Below, one piece after another: positions 26,401 to 35,175 of a stretch of DNA of 64,000 nt. Each line of letters begins with the position of its first letter. Within the stretch, counting starts at the first letter, position 1. The translations under genes were made by a program, and so were the position numbers. The notes beneath the pieces were generated by a model. It saw only the letters and a list, made by a program, of their open reading frames with translations, was not told the origin of the DNA and did no database searches. Location: contig JAKLKU010000012.1 of assembly GCA_023150475.1 (NCBI GenBank), positions 1 to 64,000 of the forward strand, in the 5' to 3' direction. Source of the DNA: Planctomycetota bacterium. GTDB lineage: Bacteria > Planctomycetota > UBA1135 > GCA-002686595.

Positions 26401-26822
26401 GCGAGCACGAAACCCGCGACGCCCGTCGGCGCGTCCGCCACGGGAGCGATCTCCCCCGGCACGGCCGCGGCACGGGCCGGCGTTTCCTGGCCGGCACCGG
26501 GTCCCGCCGGACGATCCTCCGGTCGTGGATCCGGATTCGCCGGCGCGCGCGGCACTGGCGGGCGCGAGCCGGGGTCAGGTAGATCGAGGTCGCGGTTCGG
26601 CGCCGAGCCGTCTTGTTGCTCGAGCTTGCCCGCGAGATCGCCACGGCGCGATTCCGGCAAGCTCGCGGCGGGCAAGTTCGAGTCGGCGGGCTTCTCGGGC
26701 GGCGGCGGACCGGCCGGCGGCGACTTCGAGAGCTCGAGCTGACCGAACGCGAGCGACGCCGAAGCGAGCACGCAAACGCAGGCGTGGCCGACGCGGAAGG
26801 AGGACGGAGGACGGATCGGCAT
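23490..26822 (-). CDS. Large exported HEAT-repeat protein
   Basis: 1110 residues. A signal peptide ends in SLAFGQ near residue 28. A Pro-rich linker (about 30-125) is followed by HEAT-like helical repeats (about 130-420), a middle domain with many Trp and charged residues (about 420-700), and a second Pro/Glu linker with a PQISPQVAPPIAPE segment. A further block of canonical HEAT repeats follows (about 780-960, for example VQVATVLALGEQKVEAARTPLLLLA). The C-terminal 120 residues contain WWDWWDS. No catalytic motif is seen; it probably scaffolds an envelope complex. The ATG at 26822 is preferred to the GTG at 26825. It is the first gene of the operon with the transglycosylase and the channel. 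Confidence 0.75.
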   Translation of the reverse strand: MPIRPPSSFRVGHACVCVLASASLAFGQLELSKSPPAGPPPPEKPADSNLPAASLPESRRGDLAGKLEQQDGSAPNRDLDLPDPGSRPPVPRAPANPDPRPEDRPAGPGAGQETPARAAAVPGEIAPVADAPTGVAGFVLAELRKQRALDHPLVDQAARSLIQLGDAGLSAGRYALASEHGPTIVAGARVLLAGGGERDFELVVTRLESKLAPNVATAVMRALIDIDPVRASPRLFSQLLGHRQGAVRALAYRQLSERLSPDLLPYLRYALGCEQSDGRHRAVELVAAIPGRESTELLLERLKDRSAIVAYRAATALGLRDDEGLDAALLGRAFGSRWVLREGAYALVALLEREDTALRPILGPAHVEPLLGGLERDDPFVSAVSAAALAGIGFRADESFPTPWLDRDVPVRLLKLVSGQEFSNDFSSAIGVASRRLVLITGEDFGSNGPAWVQWWTAQKGGFRAARAALSIDVAELGRVEFSVRATAGRADAYTLVGPEAAEAAFASRRAGEVFVVPTGELGLLVDLARREGLLSAERLPGTRGRTDSGSRSLELSVGGRSKLFRCGADADEPWFERVFEALAAARERQTWQRHRDTQRFATQLDWWRSEREWWDGEHTELERKLRLKDGIFAALATAPLVERDRMLRELDALYADDAVVSANDFATLVARLREENAANERAKRIIALALRAARALRPVAPNAASTAVSPQTEPRVAATGESASAPEAASEIAPELGPQISPQVAPPIAPEFANDLALAIADSLGTSGAPEIARVLASSGRANVRAAAAHPEPLLRIVAAGELARPTAGADAEADWQVLVRLLEDPVPPVQVATVLALGEQKVEAARTPLLLLARTADGKLRAAALEAAGRLGGDGAFDALMIGLSSGDSSLELAAARGLAVLGDPRTAPLFTSMLAKGQNSVLYAPARDGLLRLGASAHDELLRAARATGAVRREAALLLAEQRAPESAPILMTLFTETPNDSKVASELCVLTCVDLRDADDPAGAWWDWWDSVVHDDSLAWLRQGAERVGVDAPPAEAFVGPSGKGTREGLEFLCRLAARAEPHLAERARRELCAFAGRELGSLPVVGPERDAWLAGLAESLAARFP

Positions 26823-26910
26823 CACGGAACTTCTTCGGGGCAGGCGTCTACCCGCGCGGGCGGCAGAGGATACCCGAAGCGCCGTGCGTGAAGCGCGCTC
26901 CCGCCTCCAC

Positions 26911-26916
26911 TACCTT
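26911..26916 (+). promoter_or_regulatory. Putative -10 box (TACCTT), leaderless start
   Basis: TACCTT ends six bases before the ATG at 26923 in the 100-base divergent gap. The gene has only a weak GGCGG near the start, so a leaderless transcript is plausible. Confidence 0.35.
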
Positions 26917-26922
26917 GGCGGC

Positions 26923-27903
26923 ATGAGTTCCCTCGCCGTTCCTGCGTCCGCCGCGCGTGTCGCGAGCCTGCTGCCCGCCGCGACCGAGATCGTCTTCGCG
27001 CTCGGCGCCGCCGACCGCCTCGTCGGTGTCTCTCACGAGTGCGACTGGCCGCCCGAAGCACGCTCGAAGCCCGTGCTGACCCGGCCGCGGATCGCCGCGC
27101 ACGGCACGAGCCGCGAGATCCACGACGCGGTCTCGACCGCTGCACTCTCCGCGCTCGGCGTGTACGACGTCGATTTGGCGGCCTTGGCCGAGCTCCGGCC
27201 CGACGTCGTGCTGACGCAGGATCTCTGCGACGTGTGCGCCGTGCCGTTCGACGCCGTGCGGCGCGCGCTCGCCGAAGTCGGGCTCGAAGCGACCACCGTC
27301 GTCAGTCTGAAGCCGACCGATCTGAAGAGCTTCTGGCGCTCGCTCGAGACGGCGGCGGAGGCGCTCGGCGTCGCCGCGCGCGGCACGGAACTCGTGCGCG
27401 AGCTCCGCGGTCGCATGGCCGCCGTCGAAGCGCGCGCGCGGCGCCTGCCGCGGCGACCGAACGTGCTGACGATCGAGTGGCTCGATCCCGTGATGATCGG
27501 TGGCACGTGGATGCCGGAGCTCGTGCGCCTCGCGGGCGGCACGCCGCTCGTCGCGCAGCCCGGCGCGCCGGCTCCGGTGCTCGACGCGCGAGCGCTCGCG
27601 AAGCTCTCGCCTCGACCGGAGATCGTGCTCTTCAAACCGTGCGGTTTCTCGCTCGAACGTTCGTTGCTCGAGATCGAGACGATCGCGCGGCTGCTCGAAC
27701 CGCTCGACTGGCCGGCGTGTCGCTCGGGCGACGTCTTCCTCGCCGACGGCAACGCGTACTTCAATCGACCCGGGCCGAGGCTCGTCGAGTCGCTCGAGAT
27801 CCTCGCCGCGTGCGTGCACGGTTGGGACTTCCGCGACTACGCCGCGAAACACACTGCGAGCTTCCAACGCCTCGGCGTGCGCCGCGGACGGACCGCCGGA
27901 TAG
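26923..27903 (+). CDS. Cobalamin/iron-type substrate-binding protein (BtuF-like)
   Basis: 326 residues of the Peripla_BP_2 (TroA-like) fold. The N-terminal half has ASLLPAATEIVFALGAADRLVGVSHECD-type sequence; LAELRPDVVLTQDLCDVC marks the end of the first lobe, and WLDPVMIGGTWMPELVRLAGG lies in the second lobe. No signal peptide or lipobox is present, and no ABC permease or ATPase is nearby. This form of the family is often annotated as a cobalamin-binding protein and may act in the cytoplasm or be exported unconventionally. The two Cys of DLCDVC stand where the binding cleft should be. The start was chosen at the ATG directly before the conserved region. The gene stands alone. Confidence 0.8.
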   Translation: MSSLAVPASAARVASLLPAATEIVFALGAADRLVGVSHECDWPPEARSKPVLTRPRIAAHGTSREIHDAVSTAALSALGVYDVDLAALAELRPDVVLTQDLCDVCAVPFDAVRRALAEVGLEATTVVSLKPTDLKSFWRSLETAAEALGVAARGTELVRELRGRMAAVEARARRLPRRPNVLTIEWLDPVMIGGTWMPELVRLAGGTPLVAQPGAPAPVLDARALAKLSPRPEIVLFKPCGFSLERSLLEIETIARLLEPLDWPACRSGDVFLADGNAYFNRPGPRLVESLEILAACVHGWDFRDYAAKHTASFQRLGVRRGRTAG

Positions 27904-27910
27904 TGAGCGA

Positions 27911-27930
27911 GCCCGCCGCACGCGGCGGGC
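27911..27930. terminator. Bidirectional hairpin terminator
   Basis: GCCCGCCGC (27911-27919) pairs perfectly with GCGGCGGGC (27922-27930), leaving a two-base loop that would open to four to six. It sits in the 59-base gap between convergent genes. There is no T-tract on either side. Confidence 0.6.
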
Positions 27931-27962
27931 CCGCTCTGGCGTCGAGCTCCCTCGACCCTGGA

Positions 27963-29696
27963 CTACACGCGGAAGCGCGCCACCAGTTGGCCGAGCTCTT
28001 CGGCCACCTTGCCTAGCTCGCGCGCGGCGAGTTCGGTGCGCGCGGCGCCTTGCGTCGTGTCTCGCGCCGCTTCCGCGACGCCGCCGATGTTCTTCGTGAT
28101 CTCCTGCGAACCGCGCGCCGCCTCGGTGACGTTGCGCGAGATCTCGTGGGTCGTCGCCGTCTGCTCTTCGACGGCCGACGCGATGGTGCTCGAGAGTTGG
28201 TTGACGTCTTCGATGATCGCGCCGATCTGCGCGATCGCTTCGACGGCGTTCTTGGCGTCCTTCTGGATCGCTTCGACCTTCTCGTGGATGTCGCGGGTCG
28301 CCTCCGCGGTGCGCCGCGCGAGTTCCTTGACCTCCGTCGCGACGACGGCGAAGCCCTTGCCCGCCGCGCCGGCGCGCGCCGCTTCGATCGTCGCGTTGAG
28401 CGCGAGCAGGTTGGTCTGTTCGGCGATCGAGTTGATCAACCGCACGACCTTGCCGATCTCGGTCGACGACGTGCCGAGCTGAGCCATCGTCTCTTCGGCT
28501 TTGTGCGCCTTCTCCACGGCCGCGCGAGCCTTGTTCGCCGTGTCGCTCGAGCCGCGCGAGATCTCCTTGATCGACGCGAGCATCTCCTCGGAGCCCGCGG
28601 CGACCACCGAGACGCTCTTCGTGATCTCTTCGCTCGCCGCGGAGACCATGTTCGACTGCGCGGCGGTCTCTTCGGCGTTGGCCGCCATCTGCGAGCTCGT
28701 CGTCGTCAGTTCCTTCGCCGAGACGCCGAGTTTGCCGGTCGCACCGCTCATCTGCTGCACCGACTTGCGCAGCACTTCGAGCACGCCGTCGATCTGCGTG
28801 ATCAGGTCTCGCCAGGCGCCGGAGTGTTTCGCGGCGTCGACGCGGAACGCGAGGTCGCCGTCGAGCGCGTGCGTCGAGAGCGCGCGCGTCTCGTCCATCA
28901 CGCGGCGCAGGTTCTGCGTCATGCGCGTGAACGACTCGCCGAGGTTGCCGGCGACGGCCGTGCCGAGCGTCGGGTCGTCCATGCGGCCGTCCGCGATCGC
29001 GTTCGCCTGACCGAGCAACGTCGCGAGCGCCACCTTGATCTGGTCCATGTGCTCGGTCTTGTCCGAGCCGCGTTCGGTCTCGATCGCCTCGACCGAGAGC
29101 CCGAGCGAGCCGAGCGTGCTCAGGAAGAACGAATCACCGACCGCCTGCATGTCGTAGTTCACGACGCGGAAGAGCGCTTCTTCGATCGCGCCGCGTTCGT
29201 CCGCATCGGCGACTTCCTTGGCGAGTTCGATGCGCGCGAGACGCCAGAGCTCGGTGTACGCACCGAGGTACCACTTGAACGGCAAATCGATGCGATCGTG
29301 CACGAGGCCGACGTTCAACCGGTGCTCGAAGTACGCGAGCCCGTAGTTCGAGCGCGCGCCTTCGAACAGGCTCTTGAAGTAGCCACCCATCGCTTGCTCG
29401 AGCGTCGCGCGCAGCGACGCGAGCGGCATGCTCGCCTTGCGAGCGTGCCGTTCGAAGAACGTGCGCGTCGGCGGGAACTGGAACTGCCAGTCGTAGAACT
29501 CGCGCGCGATCGCCGGAGCGACGCGAGCGGACCAATCGATGTAACGTCCCAACCGTTCGCACTCTTCGCGCCCGAGCCGGATGAAGTGTCGACGCGTCGC
29601 GAGGTTCTCGTCGGTGATCGAGAACGACATCGCGAGGCTCGTGTGCGAAGGAGCGTGGGCGGACGGACGGTGGGGCGCTTGGATCGAGGGGGCCAT
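27963..29696 (-). CDS. Globin-coupled methyl-accepting chemotaxis protein (HemAT-like)
   Basis: 577 residues and no membrane segment. Residues about 25-190 form a sensor globin: an [15 protein letters not shown] segment, then the likely proximal haem ligand His133 in [18 protein letters not shown], the pattern of globin-coupled sensors. A HAMP-like linker (about 230-310) precedes the MCP signalling domain with the hairpin tip [18 protein letters not shown]. No C-terminal receptor-methylation pentapeptide is seen. The expected role is binding of O2 or another gas and control of a CheA kinase in the cytoplasm. No che genes lie in the window, so its partners are elsewhere. The ATG at 29630 is an alternative start directly before the globin domain. 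Confidence 0.88.
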   Translation of the reverse strand: MAPSIQAPHRPSAHAPSHTSLAMSFSITDENLATRRHFIRLGREECERLGRYIDWSARVAPAIAREFYDWQFQFPPTRTFFERHARKASMPLASLRATLEQAMGGYFKSLFEGARSNYGLAYFEHRLNVGLVHDRIDLPFKWYLGAYTELWRLARIELAKEVADADERGAIEEALFRVVNYDMQAVGDSFFLSTLGSLGLSVEAIETERGSDKTEHMDQIKVALATLLGQANAIADGRMDDPTLGTAVAGNLGESFTRMTQNLRRVMDETRALSTHALDGDLAFRVDAAKHSGAWRDLITQIDGVLEVLRKSVQQMSGATGKLGVSAKELTTTSSQMAANAEETAAQSNMVSAASEEITKSVSVVAAGSEEMLASIKEISRGSSDTANKARAAVEKAHKAEETMAQLGTSSTEIGKVVRLINSIAEQTNLLALNATIEAARAGAAGKGFAVVATEVKELARRTAEATRDIHEKVEAIQKDAKNAVEAIAQIGAIIEDVNQLSSTIASAVEEQTATTHEISRNVTEAARGSQEITKNIGGVAEAARDTTQGAARTELAARELGKVAEELGQLVARFRV

Positions 29697-29877
29697 GGGC
29701 GAACTCGCGGAATGCGGTACGAACGATGGAGGAGGAAACGTCGCTCGTGCGACTCGCCTCGCTTCGGCGTTTCGACCGTTCGACCTGACCCTCGCGCCGA
29801 CGAATTCTCTCGGTTCGACGGCACGTCCAGGCCCTCTCGAGAGCGAGTCAGCATCGCTCGCTTTCGAGTGAGTCGCG

Positions 29878-29899
29878 CCACGGCGTCAATGCGCCGTGG
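29878..29899 (-). terminator. Hairpin terminator downstream of the TerC gene
   Basis: CCACGGCG (29878-29885) pairs perfectly with CGCCGTGG (29892-29899) around a six-base loop, about 19 bases after the TerC stop codon in the minus direction. No T-tract follows. Confidence 0.6.
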
Positions 29900-29917
29900 T
29901 CACCTGCGCGTCGACGG

Positions 29918-30667
29918 TCAGCGCGGCGTCTCTTCCACGTAGCTCTGATGCAGTTCGACGGGCTTCGACTTGCGCAACCGCATGTTGAGCACCTCGACGA
30001 ACACCGAGAACGCCATCGCGAAGTACACGTAGCCCTTCTCGATGTGCTTGCCCCAACCCTCGGCGACCAGCATCACGCCGATCAGGAGCAAGAAGCTCAA
30101 TGCGAGCATCTTCATCGTCGGGTGCCGTTCGATGAACGCGCCGATCCTGCCCGAGAACACGAGCATCACCAGCACCGCGATCACGACGGCGACGATCATC
30201 ACCCAGATCTGCTGCGCCATGCCGACGGCCGTGATCACCGAGTCGAGCGAGAAGACGATGTCGAGGATCGCGATCTGCGCGAGGATCGCGCCGAACGACG
30301 CGGCCGCTGCTCGTTTGGTGCCGTGCGCGCCGGCGCCTTCCAGCTTGTCGTGGATCTCGAACGTCGACTTGCCGATCAGGAAGAGCCCGCCGATCAACAG
30401 GATCAGGTCGCGTCCGGACACCGAGTGACCGAACGGCGAGAAGAGCGGGTTCTTGAGCTGCATCACCCAGCTCAACGACAACAAGAGCCCGATGCGCATG
30501 ACCATCGCGAGCCCGAGCCCCAACCGCCGCGCCTTCTCGCGCTGCTCCTCCGGCAGCTTGCCGACGAGGATCGAGATGAAGATGACGTTGTCGATGCCGA
30601 GGACGACCTCGAGCGCGGTCAACGTGAACAACGCGATCAGGTTCTCGGACGTGAACAGACCTTCCAC
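29918..30667 (-). CDS. TerC family integral membrane protein
   Basis: 249 residues with seven hydrophobic helices. The two family signatures are present: ALEVVLGIDNVIFISILVG in the first helix pair and AILDIVFSLDSVITAVGM in the middle, each with the paired acidic residues thought to bind metal. Related proteins export manganese (Alx/MntX type) or confer tellurite resistance. The GTG at 30667 is chosen because the protein then begins VEGLFTSENLIALFTLTALE, as other members do, and GGAG lies seven bases upstream. A GTG at 30694 would add nine unlikely residues. It stands alone, 81 bases after the recG stop. Confidence 0.9.
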   Translation of the reverse strand: MEGLFTSENLIALFTLTALEVVLGIDNVIFISILVGKLPEEQREKARRLGLGLAMVMRIGLLLSLSWVMQLKNPLFSPFGHSVSGRDLILLIGGLFLIGKSTFEIHDKLEGAGAHGTKRAAAASFGAILAQIAILDIVFSLDSVITAVGMAQQIWVMIVAVVIAVLVMLVFSGRIGAFIERHPTMKMLALSFLLLIGVMLVAEGWGKHIEKGYVYFAMAFSVFVEVLNMRLRKSKPVELHQSYVEETPR

Positions 30668-30748
30668 GATGGGACTCCGAAGGGGGCTTTGCACCGCGCG
30701 GAGGGGCGCTCCGGCTGCCGTGTGGGACGGGCGCGATACGCGCGGGCG

Positions 30749-32809
30749 TCAGATCGAACCGACGGCCGAGGCGCCGCGCAAGTACGCGAGTCGCACTTTC
30801 TCGCTCGCCGAGACCCACTCGCGCGCGACATACAGCAGTTCGAGCTCCTCGCCGAACGTGCCGAGCCCCTCGGCGTTCTCGCCCGACTGCCGCACGCCGA
30901 CGAGATCCCCCATGCCGCGCGCGGCGAGATCCGCTTCGGCGATCGCGAAACCGTCGCGTTCGCGTTCGAGCAATCGGAAGCGCTCCGCCGCGATCGGCTT
31001 GCCGAGCAAGAAGCAGTGAGCGTCGCGCGCGCCGCGTCCGACGCGACCGCGCAGTTGGTGGAGTTGCGCGAGACCGAGTCGTTCGGCCTCTTCGACGACC
31101 AACACCGTCGCTTCGGGCACGTCGACGCCGACTTCGATCACGGTCGTCGCGACGAGCAGACGGCTCTCCCCGGAGCGGAAGCGCGCGAGTCGCCGCGCGC
31201 GTTCGTCGCGCTCGAGTCGGCCGTGCACGAGCTCGACGCCGAAGCGCGCGAACTCGGAGCGAGCGAAGAGCTCGAAGCGCTTCTCGGCGCCGCGTTGGTC
31301 GTCCACGCCGCCCGCAGCGACTTGGCCGCCCTGCCCTTGGACGGGTTGGTCGATGCGCGGGACGACCCAGTACGCGCGTTCGCCGGCGTCGAGGCGTTCG
31401 CGCAGCAGCTTGCGCAGCTCCGCTCGCTCGCCGGCCTGCATCCACCGCGTGATCGTCCGCCCGCGGCCCGCCGGTTTCTCGCGCAGCGTGCTGACCTCGA
31501 GGTCGCCGTAGAGCGCGAGTGCGAGCGTCCGCGGGATCGGCGTCGCCGTCAGCAGCAGCACGTGCACGCCGCGACCTTTCGCCGCGAGTTTGCCGCGCTG
31601 CGCGACGCCGAAGCGGTGTTGTTCGTCGATCACGGCGAGCGCGAGCGACTGGAACTCGAGCGACTCCGAGAGCAACGCGTGCGTGCCGAACGCGATCCGG
31701 GCGGCGCCGCTCGCGAGCCGCGCGCCGGCGCGACGGCGCTCGGCCGGTGAGAGCGAACCGATCACGAGCTCCGTCTCGATCCCGAGCTTCGCGAAGAAGT
31801 CGGCGAGGCTCGCACGATGTTGCTCCGCCAGGATCTCGGTCGGCGCGAGCAACGCGGCTTGCGCACCGGCGCGCGCGACCAACGCACACGCGAACGCAGC
31901 GACCAGCGTCTTGCCGGAACCGACGTCGCCTTGCAGCAGGCGCCGCATCGGCCGCGCCTGCGCGAGCTCGCCGCGCAACGTCTCGAGCGCCCGCCGCTGG
32001 TCGCCGGTCGGTTGGTGGCCGAGCGCGTGCACGAGTCGCGCGACCTCGGCGTCGGCGACTTCGATCGCCGGCGCGTCGAGCTCACGCGCCGCGCGCGAGC
32101 GGGTGACGATGCGCGCTTCGAGTTCGAGCAACGGCTCGAGCGCGATCCGGGTCCGAGCGCGCGCGAAGTCGGCGAGGTCGCGCGGGGCATGCAACGCGCG
32201 GACGGCGGCGGAGAGTTCCGGCAGCTCGCGCGCGGCGAGCCACCGCGGTTCGAGCGGCTCGACGAGTTCCGCCGCGACGAGTTCGCTCGCGCGGCGGCAC
32301 GCGTCGGCGACGAAGCCGGCGGCGAGCCCGTCGGCGCTCGGATACGTCGCGACCAGCGTGCCTGGCGCCGGGAACGGTCGCTCGGGCGTCGCGAGGCGAC
32401 CCGCGACCAACACCGGGCCCTTCGTGTCGGTCACTTTGCCTTCGACGTCGAGCGCATCCCCCTTCGCGAAGCGTTCGCGCAGCCAACTCTGGTTGAAGAA
32501 CAGCACGTCGATCGAGCCCGACTCGTCGCCGAGCGTGACGCGCACCAGCGACCGCGCACCGAAGCGCGAGAAGCGCGACCGTTCGACCCGACCCGAGAGC
32601 ACGACGCGTGCGCCGAGCGACTCGCGAGCGCTCGCGATCGGCGTCGGCGCGGGCCACGGTTCGAGTTTCCTCGGCAGGAGCGTGCAGAGCTCGCGCAACG
32701 TGCGCACGCCGAGCGCTTCGAAGCGCTTCGCGCGCGCCGGGCCGATCCCGGCGAGCGCCGTCAACGGACTCTCGGGCCCGACGAGTTGGACGTCCGCGGT
32801 GCGCTTCAC
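30749..32809 (-). CDS. recG: ATP-dependent DNA helicase RecG
   Basis: 686 residues, normal RecG length. An N-terminal wedge/OB region (about 60-150) follows LTALAGIGPARAKRFEALG, a helix-hairpin-helix-like start. Helicase motifs are complete: GDVGSGKT (Walker A), APTEILAEQH, DEQHRFG (motif II, here DEQH), TATPIPRTLAL, VHGRLE, then VATTVIEVGVDVPEA and QLHQLRGRVGRG. RecG reverses stalled forks and processes branched DNA. The GTG start overlaps the stop of the glycoside-hydrolase-like gene as GTGA, an unusual neighbour for recG. The C-terminal residues after about 655 include the conserved aromatic tail region in shortened form. Confidence 0.95.
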   Translation of the reverse strand: MKRTADVQLVGPESPLTALAGIGPARAKRFEALGVRTLRELCTLLPRKLEPWPAPTPIASARESLGARVVLSGRVERSRFSRFGARSLVRVTLGDESGSIDVLFFNQSWLRERFAKGDALDVEGKVTDTKGPVLVAGRLATPERPFPAPGTLVATYPSADGLAAGFVADACRRASELVAAELVEPLEPRWLAARELPELSAAVRALHAPRDLADFARARTRIALEPLLELEARIVTRSRAARELDAPAIEVADAEVARLVHALGHQPTGDQRRALETLRGELAQARPMRRLLQGDVGSGKTLVAAFACALVARAGAQAALLAPTEILAEQHRASLADFFAKLGIETELVIGSLSPAERRRAGARLASGAARIAFGTHALLSESLEFQSLALAVIDEQHRFGVAQRGKLAAKGRGVHVLLLTATPIPRTLALALYGDLEVSTLREKPAGRGRTITRWMQAGERAELRKLLRERLDAGERAYWVVPRIDQPVQGQGGQVAAGGVDDQRGAEKRFELFARSEFARFGVELVHGRLERDERARRLARFRSGESRLLVATTVIEVGVDVPEATVLVVEEAERLGLAQLHQLRGRVGRGARDAHCFLLGKPIAAERFRLLERERDGFAIAEADLAARGMGDLVGVRQSGENAEGLGTFGEELELLYVAREWVSASEKVRLAYLRGASAVGSI

Positions 32810-35160
32810 GGCCGTTCGAAGAGCGGACGGATCAAGTGCTCGGCCGGCTTGCCGAGCGGCGTGTAACCGCGATCGCCTTCGCCGCCGGCGAGCGGATCGG
32901 TGCTCCAGCGCCACAAGAACGCGCCGCCGCGCGGCAACTGCGCGAGCGACATCCGGCCGAGCGCTTCGCCCCACGCTTCGAAGAGCCGCTGCTGGATCAG
33001 ACCGTCGTAGTCGCCCTCGGGGAACGACGTGACGCGCCAACCGCCCGCCGTCGACGAGAAGCCGAACTCGGTGACGAGCACCGGACGGCCTTCGATCGCG
33101 GCGAGCTCGTTGCACGCGCCGAAGAGGCCCGTGATCGAGCGCACGACGCGCTCGCGAGAGAACTCGTCGCCGAGCCCGTCTTGGATCGTCTCGGGCCACA
33201 GATCGACGCCGATGAAGTCGAGCTGGCCCCAGAACTCGATGCCTTCCGCTTCGTAGAGCGATTCCGCGGCGAACGTGAGCCCGCCCGTGAACGCAGCTCG
33301 TGTGCGTTCGATCACGCGGCGCCAACGCTCGAGACGGCTCGGCAGCGCGTCGCGCTCCCAGACGTTCGACGGCGTCGGCTTCGTGACCGAAGCGTTCGCG
33401 ATCTCGCCGGAGAAGCAGAAGAGCTCGGCGCCGCAGAGTTCCGCGAGCAGACCGAAGTGCACGCTCGCGACTTCGGTCGCGTCGAAGAACGCATCCCATC
33501 CGCCCGGCCGGACGACGGTCGTCCAACCAGCGAGCGACGACGTCGGCGACGCGTGGAGCCGCGGCCGGAGCGTCAACGCGAGCCCACGTTCCTTCGCGCG
33601 CCACGCGCCGACCCAGAGCTCGAGATCGCTCGCCGTCGAGGCGCCCGCGCGCGTGGCGGCGCCGGCATGCGCGGGCAGTCCGGGATCGGCGTAGGCCGGA
33701 AAGACGAACGCGACGGCGTCGGCGCGCAGCGACTTCGTCATCGAGAGGCTCTTGACGAACGGGCTCGAACCGAAACCGACCGCTTGGACCCGCGGCTCGA
33801 ACGGAGGCGCGACGATCGAGAAGCCGTGACGATACGCCCGTTTGCGCGCCGCGACGGCGCGGCGCGTGCGCCAGTCGTCGAGTTCGGCGTCGTTCGCCTC
33901 GCGAACGACCGAGAGCCACTGCGCGAAACGCTCTTCGAGCTCCGCGTCGACGACGAGCTCGCGCTCGCCGCGCCAGAGCGCGCGCAATTCGTCGCGACCG
34001 CGCTGCGTGGCCAAGAAACGCACGAAGCCGGCGCGGGCGGGTTCGAGCGCGAGCGGTGTGAGCGTGCACGCCGGATCGACGAGTTCGGCGACCGTCGGCA
34101 CGAGGCCCGCTCGCGCGAGGTGCGCGAGCCAACGACCGAGTCCTTGCCCCCACCACGTCGACGACGCTTCGATGCCGACCGCGGAAGCGAGCCACGGTGC
34201 GCGCGCCGGACCGAGGACCTCTCGCGCGACCAACGAGGCGAGTGCGGCGCCGCCGTCGTCCTGGAGACCCGGTGCGATCAGCGCGTGGACGACGGGCTCG
34301 AGTGGGTTCGCGACGGCGAGCGCGCGTTCGTGCGCGAGCGCGAGGTGCGCTTCGACCAAAGCGTGCGCGTGGACGATCGGGTGGACGCTGGCGCTCTCGC
34401 CTTCGAGGAGCAACGTGCGCTCGAGTCGCGCGAGCGCCGCTTCGTAGCGCTCGATCGACTTGTCGAGTCGTGCGGCGGGCACCGTCGAGACCGCGCGCAC
34501 GTCGAACCGCTCGCGTTGGACGACGCGCTGGTCCGCGGCTTCGGTGGTGCGAATCGGCTCGACGTCGACGACGGCGGGCGGCGAACCACGCTCCGGTCGC
34601 CAGAAGAGCCCGCTCTTCGAGAATTCGCCGTCGACGAAGAGCCGCCACGACGGTTCGGCACAAGGCGTCACGTCGCCGAGCACGACCGCCGCGTCGTGCG
34701 CGGTCGCGCCGAGCGCGAACGTCGCCGGCAGCCCGGGCCGGTCGGGATCGGCCAGCGTCGCGACGAGCACGAGGTTCGGCGTGCCGCGCACGCGCTCGAG
34801 GAACCCCGCGTCGAACTCGAGCGACGGGTCGACCCGTTCCGCGGTCCGGCAGAACGCGTCGAAGAGCTCGCGGACCTCGGCGGTGTCGGGATCGCCGACG
34901 ACGATGCGCGCACGCTCCGCGGAGCCCTCCGCGGGAGCATCGGCGTCCGGCGCGGGCTCGAGCACGCGGACCCGCCAACGCCCGGCGCGTTCGAGGCGCG
35001 CGAGCGACGGTGCGAGCGCTTCGCGCGCCTCACCGGGTTCGATCACGAGTTCGACTTCGTCCGTCGAGCGCAGGTTGTGCATCAACGTGAACGGATCGTC
35101 GCCCGCCGCGCGAGAACACGCGGACGCGAGCAACACGAGCGCAAACCACGAACGACGCAC
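32806..35160 (-). CDS. GH113-like glycoside hydrolase lipoprotein with extra N-terminal domain
   Basis: 784 residues from a GTG at 35160. The N-terminus FALVLLASACSR carries a loose lipobox. Residues about 25-400 form a domain I do not recognise; its helical part (HALVEAHLALAHERALA, then APWLASAVGIEAS) recalls a gluzincin peptidase scaffold without the HExxH motif. Residues about 425-784 look like a TIM barrel of the GH113/GTA type: FSIVAPPFEP at the start, then LFCFSGEIANAS with the likely acid/base Glu586, WGQLDFIGVDLWP, and VLVTEFGFS with the likely nucleophile Glu698. Mannan or another beta-linked glycan is a plausible substrate, by family only. A TAGACT box lies nine bases before the GTG, inside the end of the glycosyltransferase gene. 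Confidence 0.65.
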   Translation of the reverse strand: MRRSWFALVLLASACSRAAGDDPFTLMHNLRSTDEVELVIEPGEAREALAPSLARLERAGRWRVRVLEPAPDADAPAEGSAERARIVVGDPDTAEVRELFDAFCRTAERVDPSLEFDAGFLERVRGTPNLVLVATLADPDRPGLPATFALGATAHDAAVVLGDVTPCAEPSWRLFVDGEFSKSGLFWRPERGSPPAVVDVEPIRTTEAADQRVVQRERFDVRAVSTVPAARLDKSIERYEAALARLERTLLLEGESASVHPIVHAHALVEAHLALAHERALAVANPLEPVVHALIAPGLQDDGGAALASLVAREVLGPARAPWLASAVGIEASSTWWGQGLGRWLAHLARAGLVPTVAELVDPACTLTPLALEPARAGFVRFLATQRGRDELRALWRGERELVVDAELEERFAQWLSVVREANDAELDDWRTRRAVAARKRAYRHGFSIVAPPFEPRVQAVGFGSSPFVKSLSMTKSLRADAVAFVFPAYADPGLPAHAGAATRAGASTASDLELWVGAWRAKERGLALTLRPRLHASPTSSLAGWTTVVRPGGWDAFFDATEVASVHFGLLAELCGAELFCFSGEIANASVTKPTPSNVWERDALPSRLERWRRVIERTRAAFTGGLTFAAESLYEAEGIEFWGQLDFIGVDLWPETIQDGLGDEFSRERVVRSITGLFGACNELAAIEGRPVLVTEFGFSSTAGGWRVTSFPEGDYDGLIQQRLFEAWGEALGRMSLAQLPRGGAFLWRWSTDPLAGGEGDRGYTPLGKPAEHLIRPLFERP

Positions 35161-35169
35161 GGAAGCAAG

Positions 35170-35175
35170 AGTCTA
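35170..35175 (-). promoter_or_regulatory. Putative -10 box (TAGACT), overlapping a stop codon
   Basis: TAGACT on the minus strand ends nine bases before the GTG at 35160. Its first three bases are the TAG stop codon of the upstream glycosyltransferase gene (35175-35173). It supports the GTG start and an internal promoter. Confidence 0.35.
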
